Shown here: positions 1 through 6,645 of the stretch, piece by piece
Layout: each line of letters starts with the position of its first letter
Numbering within the stretch: the stretch's first letter is position 1
Origin: Cellvibrionales bacterium UBA1963
GTDB taxonomy: Bacteria; Pseudomonadota; Gammaproteobacteria; Pseudomonadales; UBA7434
Assembly: GCA_002336035.1 (NCBI GenBank)
Contig: DDED01000218.1
Span: 1-8,235, forward strand
Direction: 5' to 3'
DNA length: 8,235 nucleotides
Notes under the pieces: model-generated
The model's database searches: none
What the model was told of the DNA's origin: nothing
The model's input: the letters and a program-made list of their open reading frames with translations, nothing else
Translations under genes and position numbers: made by a program

Positions 1-101
1 GCCATCATCATTATTGGATGGAAGTCATCGCCACACATGTCCTGCAATCGGTTTAACAGGAATTTCTTGTTCTTATTCGGTGATCCTAAACGACTGGGCA
101 T
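1..101 (-). CDS. Possible N-terminal fragment of an unidentified protein, cut by the left edge
   Basis: An ATG at 99-101 on the reverse strand opens a frame that stays open for 33 codons to the window edge. An in-frame stop lies just upstream at 114-116. The predicted start is basic and polar (MPSRLGSPNKNKKFLLNRLQ), followed by an acidic stretch DMCGDDFHPIMMM. The GSPNK motif and the DDFHPIM-like segment remind me of small phage or phage-like packaging and hypothetical proteins, but this is a weak resemblance. No clear Shine-Dalgarno sequence precedes the ATG, which argues against it. It may be a chance open frame. Confidence 0.27.
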   Translation of the reverse strand, partial: MPSRLGSPNKNKKFLLNRLQDMCGDDFHPIMMM

Positions 102-518
102 AATCGACACGTTTTATCTACATCAATGATACTAAGTTGTTTAATCGTCGAAGGCATCTCGTGAACAATCTCTTACTAGCGAGTGTTGGATCGGTTTAGT
201 GCAGAGCTTCTTACTTTCATATCATACCGAATAATCATACTTAATAGAAATACAATGCACTTTGTTGATTTATCCTGTCCGGACCACTTCTCTTTTTATA
301 ATATATCCGAGTGTAGTAATAACGTTAAAGGTCTGTATACGTATGCTTTATAAGTTAACCGCGATGAAATGATCTGTCAGTAAATATGATTCCCAATGAT
401 CGGTGAATTGAGTTACTCTTTTATCTCAGCAAATCAGTTATGGTTATAATCGACTTATACTATGTTAAATACGTTGGCAAACCAGAAGGATTTACTTTTG
501 TATAAATAAGGTCTTCAT
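102..518. other. AT-rich non-coding spacer upstream of the IclR-family gene
   Basis: I find no convincing gene in this stretch: all six frames are interrupted by stops and nothing resembles a known protein. It holds an 8-bp palindrome GTCCGGAC at 277-284 and several TA-rich blocks. A perfect TATAAT at 445-450 could be a -10 element for the regulator gene, but no good -35 hexamer sits 16-18 bases upstream, so the promoter is not assigned firmly. No RNA gene or terminator hairpin with a T-tract was seen. Confidence 0.5.
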
Positions 519-1271
519 ATGATTCGTTCATTAAGTCGTGGATTAGATATACTTGATTTTTTAAATCGGTCTAGCGGCGCGACGCCTGTTATCTTAGCCC
601 GAGAGTTAAGTGTTCCTCGTGCCACTGTGCACCGAATTTTGGAGACTTTGATCGAAAAAGGTTATGTCTACCAGCATCCATCCGATGGTATATTTCGATT
701 GACCGTTAAAGTAAGGACACTAAGTTCCGGGTTCACTGATCAGGCAGTCATGGCCAATTTAGGTAGAGATTTGATGGAGGAGGTAACCAAAGCGCTATCT
801 TGGCCCGTTTCTTTTTCAGCCATATCGGGCGCGGACGTCATTATCCACGAAAATACTGACGCATCAAGTCCGCTGGCAGTTGAAAAATTTAAAATTGGTT
901 ACCGTATGCCAATACTGGAATCTGCCTCCGGTATTTGTATCCTAGCTTTCATGTCTGATATTGAGCGTGAAAATATTTTAGTGATGCTTAGCAAAGTGAA
1001 TTGCAATCGTGACCAAACGGCGCGCCAATCGGCTGAGTTTCGACTTCTAATCGAGAAGGCCTCCAGAATAGGTTATGCTACGCGCAGACGTAAGCGCGCA
1101 CGATTCGATATATCTGCTATTGCTGTCCCTGTGCGCACAGGTGACAAGGTATATGGCGCTTTGACCTTGCGCTACCACGAGCCAGCCGTCAGCCAAGACG
1201 AATTAAATCGCGTTGTCTTCCCATTGTTAAATAAAACTGCCGTAAACTTTTCAGCTCTATTAGCGCGCTGA
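519..1271 (+). CDS. IclR-family transcriptional regulator, MhpR-like
   Basis: This is a 250-residue DNA-binding regulator with the IclR architecture. An N-terminal winged helix-turn-helix (about residues 1-70) contains SLSRGLDILDFL and the recognition region VPRATVHRILETLIEKGYV. A C-terminal effector-binding domain (about 80-250) carries the typical SGICILAF and ISAIAVPVR segments. By memory, the N-terminal half closely tracks Escherichia coli MhpR, the activator of 3-hydroxyphenylpropionate degradation: both have PSD-x-x-FRLT-x-KVR-x-LS-x-GF, and later a WP-x-x-x-S segment and an ASG-x-x-x-LAF segment. The start is supported by TAAGG at 507-511, seven bases before the ATG. It lies upstream of and co-oriented with the exported M24 gene and probably controls genes of this locus. 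The ligand is unknown; an aromatic acid is an inference from the MhpR resemblance and from the flavoprotein hydroxylase downstream. Confidence 0.92.
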   Translation: MIRSLSRGLDILDFLNRSSGATPVILARELSVPRATVHRILETLIEKGYVYQHPSDGIFRLTVKVRTLSSGFTDQAVMANLGRDLMEEVTKALSWPVSFSAISGADVIIHENTDASSPLAVEKFKIGYRMPILESASGICILAFMSDIERENILVMLSKVNCNRDQTARQSAEFRLLIEKASRIGYATRRRKRARFDISAIAVPVRTGDKVYGALTLRYHEPAVSQDELNRVVFPLLNKTAVNFSALLAR

Positions 1272-1382
1272 TTAGACCCTCAAATATTTATTTATTAAGC
1301 ATGATGCCGAGTAAAGTTATGTCGATGACGTTCGCCGTTTTAAGGGTTACGCGGCAAGGTTATAAGATCTCAATAACGGACC

Positions 1383-1403
1383 AGTCTTATCTAGAGCTAG
1401 ACT
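1383..1403. promoter_or_regulatory. Small inverted repeats in the spacer before the M24 gene
   Basis: In the 194-base gap between the regulator and the M24 gene lies TCTAG-AG-CTAGA at 1390-1401. An alternative pairing uses AGTCT at 1383-1387 and AGACT at 1399-1403. The site is about 65 bases before the M24 start, where an operator for the neighbouring IclR-type regulator could sit. The arms are only 5 bp, so chance is possible. The rest of the gap shows no gene and no T-tract terminator. Confidence 0.25.
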
Positions 1404-1465
1404 AGGGGGTTGGGAGTGATAACATCGTCGTAGTTGTTTAATATTATGAAAATTGAGGTTTAGTC

Positions 1466-2857
1466 ATGCTCGATAGAAGGCAGTTTTTAGCCGCTGCAGG
1501 CATAACCGCGCTTGCTGGGTCATCTTTAGGGTTTAAAAATAATAGCTATAAAGCGGCTCCAAAAAGCGACAGCGGTACTATTTTGCAGGGGGGGCGTCTT
1601 TTTGATCTCGCCCGTGCCTATCAGGTGATGGATGAGGAGAACTTAGATGCGCTGATAGTTACTCGGCCAATGAACTTCTATCATTTCACCGGTTATTTGG
1701 ACCACCTTTCAATTCGAATGGATACCCCTTGCTCATTTGCCCTCTTAAGCCGAGATAAGGCTCGTCCATCCTGTGTAGTAATAAATCAATTTATTTATTA
1801 CTACAGCGTTGCTGACAGCGACTTTCAGTGGGACTCTACTGTCAATCTTTTTACAGGCTGGGGCGGTAAAATAACTGCTGAATCTCAAAATAATAATTCG
1901 GTGGAGAGGGCGGTACTTCCTCCGTTTGTATTTACCAGTAAAGATCCACAAATCGATCGTGATTTTGAGAAGGATCGTCTTAAGGTACTCAATCAAGCAT
2001 TAGATAATAACCCTCCGAGTGGGAATGCTCAGACTGCGTTAGTCAAAGCAATTTATGACTTAAAACTCGATAAGAGCCGAATTGGGATTGATGATCCGGT
2101 TATCGAACGTATTATTAAAACAGCTAATTTAGGCGCGACTACGGTTGATGGTGACTATGCCTTACGTAGGATCCGCATGATCAAATCGGCGCGAGAAATA
2201 GAGCTGATGAAGTTGGCTGCAACAGCCAATGCACAGTCCGCGATCGTTGCAGCCTCTTCCTTGCGTTCTGGAGCTACGCTCCATGAATTAAGGGCGTCTT
2301 TTTTTTCCCAATGTGCGCTGCACGGTAACACCCCGTTGTTCATGCAAATTGATACTATCATGTCGGAAATACACAATATGGAGTTCAAAGAGGGTTCAGG
2401 GTTTGCAATTGACGCGGTGAGTCAGGGGTTGCATTACACAGGCGACTATGGGCGAACCATTTTTATCGGCGAACCCACAAAAAGCATGAAACGCGCAACT
2501 GATGCAATTGCAATCGGTTGGGATGCCGTGCGCGAAAAACTGCAGCCTGGTATGCGTTACTCTGAGATCAAAGAGATCGGTAGACGTGCAATTAAGAGCG
2601 CTGGTTATGACCTTGCTGTTGCAGTGACTCCCCACAGCGTAGGGCTGTGCCACACAGATGAGCCGGGTCGCGATGGCGTTGGCGCCTACTGGCAAAAAGA
2701 TGATTTAGTGCTCGAAGAAAATATGATTATCAGTGTGGACATGCCAGTCTTGCACACGGGTATCGGGGGCTCTGCGCATTTAGAGGATTTAACACTGATC
2801 ACCAAGGACGGTTGCATGCCAATTCACCCCAATGGTGACCGCGTTATCATTGTTTAG
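1466..2857 (+). CDS. Tat-exported M24/creatinase-fold (Xaa-Pro aminopeptidase-like) enzyme
   Basis: This 463-residue protein begins with a twin-arginine signal (DRRQFLAAAGITALAGSS, residues 3-20), so it should be folded in the cytoplasm and exported to the periplasm. An N-terminal creatinase-like domain (about 45-225) precedes a pita-bread M24 domain (about 235-460). Candidate metal ligands by motif are D316, D327 (GDYGRT), H390 (PHSVGLCHTDEP) and E440 (HLEDLTLIT). The position that is usually glutamate in the 'EP' motif is D425 (SVDMP). M24 members include Xaa-Pro peptidases, methionine aminopeptidase, creatinase and the DMSP lyase DddP, so a peptidase role is not certain. The start is supported by GAGG at 1455-1458, seven bases before the ATG. 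The gene follows the IclR-type regulator and converges on the receptor gene. A periplasmic enzyme next to an outer-membrane transporter suggests it processes an imported compound. Confidence 0.88.
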   Translation: MLDRRQFLAAAGITALAGSSLGFKNNSYKAAPKSDSGTILQGGRLFDLARAYQVMDEENLDALIVTRPMNFYHFTGYLDHLSIRMDTPCSFALLSRDKARPSCVVINQFIYYYSVADSDFQWDSTVNLFTGWGGKITAESQNNNSVERAVLPPFVFTSKDPQIDRDFEKDRLKVLNQALDNNPPSGNAQTALVKAIYDLKLDKSRIGIDDPVIERIIKTANLGATTVDGDYALRRIRMIKSAREIELMKLAATANAQSAIVAASSLRSGATLHELRASFFSQCALHGNTPLFMQIDTIMSEIHNMEFKEGSGFAIDAVSQGLHYTGDYGRTIFIGEPTKSMKRATDAIAIGWDAVREKLQPGMRYSEIKEIGRRAIKSAGYDLAVAVTPHSVGLCHTDEPGRDGVGAYWQKDDLVLEENMIISVDMPVLHTGIGGSAHLEDLTLITKDGCMPIHPNGDRVIIV

Positions 2858-2940
2858 TTTTTAAAGTAGCTAACTCAGCCGCGCACTCTTTGTAGTTGAC
2901 TCGCAATGGATAGCTCTCAGTAATCTGTGCGACGCTGGAT

Positions 2941-2972
2941 CTGCCCACCCTATTAAATGGTGGGGTGCGCAG
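2941..2972. terminator. Hairpin between convergent M24 and receptor genes
   Basis: The 154-base gap between the two convergent genes contains CCCACC (2944-2949) and GGTGGG (2959-2964) around a 9-base AT-rich loop. Outer CTGC/GCAG bases (2941-2944 and 2969-2972) can extend it as an alternative with a bulge. Neither strand has a T-run after the stem, so it is not a classic intrinsic terminator. Its place makes a bidirectional transcript-end role plausible. Confidence 0.38.
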
Positions 2973-3011
2973 ACCAGTTATATCGACGTTCGAACTATTA
3001 GTATTTAAATA

Positions 3012-5387
3012 TCAGAAACTATAAGTTGCCTTCACTCCGAAGTATCTTTTGTCTGGAAGACCAGCCGTTGCCACTCGGTTGACACCCGGTGGCAGCCAGG
3101 CAAAGTCGATTAAGAACTGGTAGTTGGTAACTGTCTCGTCGTCGGTCAAATTTTCTCCAACAAGCTCAACCTTGAAATTGTCTCTCTCAAAACCTAGACG
3201 CATGTTGATTCGATTGCTATCACCGGTCTCAAGTATATTTGCATCAGTCGCATAACTGCTGCCCGTGTGAATATAGTCGGCTCGCAGATACCAGGCAATT
3301 CCAGCCTGCATTTCACCAGTGAGTGTTCCCGAGAGCGACCCCTGAACTTTCGGATTTCTTTGCTTTCGCTTGCCCATCCCAGATATGTCCTGAGTACCCA
3401 TCAATACTCCGCAATCAGCACAATCTTTGAGGACTTTGATGTCCGAGTCGTTGAGGCCATAGGTGGCTTCCAGCATAAAGTTATCAGAAACGGCCCATGC
3501 TCCCTCTACTTCGAATCCGGATAATTCTATTTCGCCACCGGTGGCTGTTCCCCCATAAAAAACATCGCCCACAAACGTTCCGGCGGCAGTCTGGGCAGTC
3601 CAGTCTCCGCGATAAATTGATGCCTGTAACCAAGCCTGACCATCGAGTAATGATGCTTTGACCCCTAATTCGTACATATCGAGTTCTTCTTCCTCTATTT
3701 CTTTGTACAGGCCGATATCAGCCAAAGCAGTAAGAACGCTTTGGGGCTGGTTAAATAAATTGACATTAAATCCGCCGGGTCGAGTTCCCTCGCCATAGCT
3801 ACCATATAAGGTGATCTCATCGTTGAAACGATAGTCGACGACAAATTTTGGTGTGGTGCTCTTAAACGTGCCCGACACGAATTCATCACCACTAGATCTG
3901 GCTTCCTCTACCTCGTCTTTCTGCTTTCTGCCTTCGAGATTAATCGTGAGGGCATCAGTTATATCGTACTCAACGGCGGCAAAGATGCCGGTGGTTTCAA
4001 TATCAAAGACGTTGCCTAAGCTGAGAGATCGAACTGAATTGAAGATGTGGAACCCGCTAGTTCGCTTACCTTCAAATTTAAATTTACTGATCCCAAATAA
4101 CCATCTGAGCCGCTGCTCTTGGCTCGAGGTCACCCTAATTTCTTGGCTAAAGTCTTCAAGGTCTCTGCCATTGAGAAGTGACACGTCTTTCATGGCGGAT
4201 ATGCTGGCAGTCGCTCGTCTGTCTAAATCATCGAGTGCCATCCATTTATTTTCGCTGGTGGCGGTTATCGACGATATTGTGATCCCATTATCCAACACAT
4301 AATTCATGATTAAACTCATTTGCTCCGCTTCTCGAGCGAAACCAAAGCCATCTAGAAAAGGACTGTCTGTTATTGTATCGATGCTGAGGCCGGGGCTTGC
4401 GATACCGTTGAGGAGATTGTTCTTGCCGGGACTCATCTCGTCATCGTACTGAATATGTTGAGCGGACGGGAAGGGCGCCTCACCACAGAACCAATTTCCG
4501 CCACCGCTTCTTACCGCCAACGTTGAATTGGGTAATAAACAATTAAATAGCTCTTCCCCATTGGTTACCCCATAACCAAATGCCGCGCCGGGGCCATCGT
4601 CATCCTCCCACTGATGGACGCGCAATTTAGCGTTAAATCTGTCGCTTGGTTCGAAGTAAAGTGTCGCCGCCACACTCTGGGTCTCTCTTGCGCCCAGAGT
4701 GAGTGCTGGATTGTTAGCTACTTTGTACTGGCCATCGGTCTCTTGATGACTTAACGCAATTCGATAGGCGACGCTTTCTCCCAGAGGACCTTCAAAAGAT
4801 GCACCGATGTTCTTAGTTCCGAATTTGCCAAATTCGCCAATTATTTTCCCTTCAAATTCGCGACTAGGTGTTCTTGTTATAAAATTAACTGCTCCTGACA
4901 GTGTAGCTCTGCCAAAATATGCGCTTTGTGGGCCCCTTACTACCTCGATTCTCTCTGCATCCTCTAGGCCCGCTATGACGCTGCCGTGGGTAGGAGCACC
5001 ATCGACAAATACCGTAGCAGCTTGTTGATGATCATTTTCTTGACTGATATGCATACCCCGAATGACTAAGATCCGATTTGACCGATCCGCTCTCCCCACG
5101 GAATGTTCTGCGAAATGAAAGCCTGGAGTGAAGGCAATAATATCTTTAAATTCATTTATGCCTCTCGCTTCAATATCGGCCGACGTGAGCGCGGTAATGG
5201 CTAATGGCACTTCCAGCAGACTCTCTTCTCTCTTTCGTGCAGTAACCACAATTTCTTCTAAGTTTCCGACATTTTGAGCATAAGAAATCGCAGGGAAACA
5301 GGGCATTAATAGTGCTAGAGCCCCCACTGTTTTTGTTGATAGAAGTGCCTTGATGGAATTATATTTGTCTTTTTTACCCTTCATCAT
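3012..5387 (-). CDS. TonB-dependent outer-membrane receptor
   Basis: This 791-residue protein is a TonB-gated beta-barrel transporter, moving a scarce substrate across the outer membrane with energy from TonB-ExbB-ExbD. It has a Sec signal peptide with a basic start, a hydrophobic core around VGALALLMPCFPA (residues 21-33) and likely cleavage after SYA (residue 37). A TonB box EEIVVTA lies at 44-50. The plug domain (about 55-175) includes VFVDGAP and ERIEVVRGPQSAYFGR (145-160). The remainder is barrel and ends in aromatic phenylalanine (VKATYSF), as needed for BAM-mediated insertion. Length is normal for the family. There is no N-terminal signalling extension of the FecA type, so sigma/anti-sigma control is unlikely. 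Two ATG codons are in tandem (5387 and 5384); GGGGTGA at 5391-5397 serves either. The substrate cannot be read from the sequence; the catabolic neighbours suggest an organic carbon compound rather than iron. Confidence 0.95.
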   Translation of the reverse strand: MMKGKKDKYNSIKALLSTKTVGALALLMPCFPAISYAQNVGNLEEIVVTARKREESLLEVPLAITALTSADIEARGINEFKDIIAFTPGFHFAEHSVGRADRSNRILVIRGMHISQENDHQQAATVFVDGAPTHGSVIAGLEDAERIEVVRGPQSAYFGRATLSGAVNFITRTPSREFEGKIIGEFGKFGTKNIGASFEGPLGESVAYRIALSHQETDGQYKVANNPALTLGARETQSVAATLYFEPSDRFNAKLRVHQWEDDDGPGAAFGYGVTNGEELFNCLLPNSTLAVRSGGGNWFCGEAPFPSAQHIQYDDEMSPGKNNLLNGIASPGLSIDTITDSPFLDGFGFAREAEQMSLIMNYVLDNGITISSITATSENKWMALDDLDRRATASISAMKDVSLLNGRDLEDFSQEIRVTSSQEQRLRWLFGISKFKFEGKRTSGFHIFNSVRSLSLGNVFDIETTGIFAAVEYDITDALTINLEGRKQKDEVEEARSSGDEFVSGTFKSTTPKFVVDYRFNDEITLYGSYGEGTRPGGFNVNLFNQPQSVLTALADIGLYKEIEEEELDMYELGVKASLLDGQAWLQASIYRGDWTAQTAAGTFVGDVFYGGTATGGEIELSGFEVEGAWAVSDNFMLEATYGLNDSDIKVLKDCADCGVLMGTQDISGMGKRKQRNPKVQGSLSGTLTGEMQAGIAWYLRADYIHTGSSYATDANILETGDSNRINMRLGFERDNFKVELVGENLTDDETVTNYQFLIDFAWLPPGVNRVATAGLPDKRYFGVKATYSF

Positions 5388-5405
5388 GATTCACCCCAAT
5401 TCAGT

Positions 5406-5428
5406 TGCGACATCGGGTTGATGTCGCA
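5406..5428. repeat. Perfect 9-bp inverted repeat just upstream of the receptor start
   Basis: TGCGACATC at 5406-5414 and GATGTCGCA at 5420-5428 are exact inverted copies separated by GGGTT. The element lies 19-41 bases before the receptor ATG, next to its ribosome binding site at 5391-5397. It could be a repressor operator or an RNA hairpin in the 5' leader that affects translation. The stem is perfect; the function is inferred. Confidence 0.6.
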
Positions 5429-5474
5429 TATCGAGGGACGAGTATTATTATTTAGCGCGTCCATATTGCGTTGT

Positions 5475-5486
5475 CAGTTGCAACTG
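5475..5486. repeat. Perfect 12-bp palindrome CAGTTGCAACTG
   Basis: CAGTTG at 5475-5480 is followed directly by its reverse complement CAACTG. The half-site CAGTTGC recurs at 5402-5408, partly overlapping the 9-bp inverted repeat, exactly 73 bases away. It lies downstream of the weak receptor promoter candidate on the reverse strand, where a repressor could act. An unspaced palindrome of this kind is typical of a dimeric regulator site, but the cognate protein is unknown. Confidence 0.45.
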
Positions 5487-5737
5487 CCCTCTATTAAAAG
5501 AATATTCCTGTGGGACAAGCTTAAACAAGACAAAAATATTTCATGTATCAATATTGGACAAAAGTGAAAAGACTAGTTAGAAATTTATTAACACTGGCAT
5601 AGTTTCCCACGATCAGTCGGACATTCCCGTACGCCCTGTAGTCATACTAGCTGATTGCGCCAAAACTTGTGGGCGTCATAAACTGATATGTATTTTTATG
5701 CCCGCTATCCCTACGCAAATAATATATTGGAACTTAG

Positions 5738-6589
5738 ATGCACCATACCAAAAGACTAATATCTCTGATTCAAGGATCTGAACTGATCAAGTCCCCAGGC
5801 GTCTTTGATAGCTTATCAGCAGTTTTAGTTGAAAGAGCGGGCTTTGAAGTCGCATTTATCTCAGGGGCTGGCATCTCTTTTTCACGATTGGGACGGCCCG
5901 ATGTGGGGCTCACTACGGCATCAGAGGTTGCGGATATCATTGCCGCTGTTCGAGATCGCTCCGATCTGCCTTTAATCGTTGATATGGATACCGGCTTTGG
6001 TGCTATTTTAAATGTTGGGCGCACAGTCCGAGTATTTGAGCGGGCTGGTGCTTCGGCGTTACAGATCGAAGATCAAGTCTTTCCTAAACGTTGTGGTCAC
6101 ATGACAGGAAAACAGGTGATACCGGCCGAGGAGATGGTAGCTAAAATTAAAGCCGCGGTCGACTCACGACGGCATAGCACCTTAATTTTTGCTAGGAGCG
6201 ATGCTTTAGCCATTGAAAATTTCGATCAAGTTCTAGCAAGGGCGCATCACTATATTGAGGCGGGTGCTGATGGCCTATTGATTGAGGGATTTGAGACTTT
6301 AGAGCAAATGAAAGCGATTGGCGTCACATTTGGCGACAGTGTTCCCTTGATACATAACTTGGTTGAGGGTGGTATTAGTCCTCTACATGGGAGTGCGGAA
6401 GTGGAATTATTAAACTATAAAATCGCGTTGTACCCGCTAGCATTACTCCATGCATTTGTTCCTAGCGCAGAGGCTGTCTTGAGGCATATATTAATTGAAG
6501 GTCACACAGATATGCCGGATAGGGTATTGGCAAACCTCGATTATATGAACGCTCTTTTGGGAACAGGCGGTATAGATCGTAAGTCATAG
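5738..6589 (+). CDS. Isocitrate lyase/PEP mutase superfamily carbon-carbon lyase
   Basis: This 283-residue protein belongs to the superfamily of 2-methylisocitrate lyase, 2,3-dimethylmalate lyase, oxaloacetate decarboxylase and PEP mutase, TIM barrels that act on 2-oxo acid or malate-type substrates with Mg2+. Visible signatures are SGAG (42-45), the metal-site motif DMDTGFG (82-88), ED (111-112), the catalytic loop KRCGH (117-121) with C119, ARSDA (152-156) and NLVEGG (207-212). The loop cysteine is the mark of the lyase branch rather than of the phosphonate mutases and hydrolases, so retro-aldol or retro-Claisen cleavage releasing pyruvate or a similar oxo acid is the best guess. Length is typical. 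GGA at 5729-5731 is a modest ribosome binding site six bases before the ATG. It diverges from the receptor and converges with the monooxygenase operon. The precise substrate is not assignable. Confidence 0.9.
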   Translation: MHHTKRLISLIQGSELIKSPGVFDSLSAVLVERAGFEVAFISGAGISFSRLGRPDVGLTTASEVADIIAAVRDRSDLPLIVDMDTGFGAILNVGRTVRVFERAGASALQIEDQVFPKRCGHMTGKQVIPAEEMVAKIKAAVDSRRHSTLIFARSDALAIENFDQVLARAHHYIEAGADGLLIEGFETLEQMKAIGVTFGDSVPLIHNLVEGGISPLHGSAEVELLNYKIALYPLALLHAFVPSAEAVLRHILIEGHTDMPDRVLANLDYMNALLGTGGIDRKS

Positions 6590-6601
6590 AATTTGATTTT
6601 G

Positions 6602-6637
6602 CCTTCGCCTTCGCCTTTCGATGCGAAGGGCGTGAAG
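6602..6637. terminator. Hairpin built on a CCTTCG tandem repeat between convergent genes
   Basis: CCTTCGC (6608-6614) pairs perfectly with GCGAAGG (6623-6629). With small bulges the stem extends outward to CTTC (6603-6606) and GAAG (6634-6637). The 5' arm is a hexamer repeat: CCTTCG at 6602-6607 and 6608-6613, then an imperfect CCTTTCG. It fills most of the 56-base gap between the lyase and AMDase-like genes. No T-run follows on either strand, so termination is inferred from position and stem strength. Confidence 0.5.
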
Positions 6638-6645
6638 AAAAATTA

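Larger units (their letters stand above)
5388..5737. promoter_or_regulatory. Divergent control region between receptor and lyase genes
   Basis: This 350-base stretch holds no gene that I can support. Both flanking genes read outward, so it must carry both promoters. For the lyase, TTGTGG (5667-5672) and TATTTT (5691-5696) with an 18-base spacer is a weak candidate. For the receptor, TTGTCC (reverse strand, 5513-5518) with a downstream TTTAAT/TAATAG block is a weak candidate. Two palindromes, listed separately, lie on the receptor side. ACGCCC (5631-5636) and GGGCGT (5671-5676) form a distant inverted pair on the lyase side, overlapping the candidate -35. Confidence 0.5.

Noticed and set aside
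277..284. GTCCGGAC palindrome as a regulator operator
   Set aside because: It is only 8 bp, does not extend, and lies more than 230 bases from the regulator gene; chance is sufficient.
2396..2695. 99-codon reverse open frame inside the M24 gene
   Set aside because: It overlaps the conserved M24 catalytic domain on the opposite strand and shows no motif of its own.
3853..4302. 149-codon forward open frame inside the receptor gene
   Set aside because: It lies antisense to a clear TonB-dependent receptor, has no recognisable domain and reads as a shadow of the coding strand.
5436..5462. GGACG/CGTCC inverted pair in the divergent spacer
   Set aside because: Five-base arms with a 17-base loop are expected by chance in this length of sequence.
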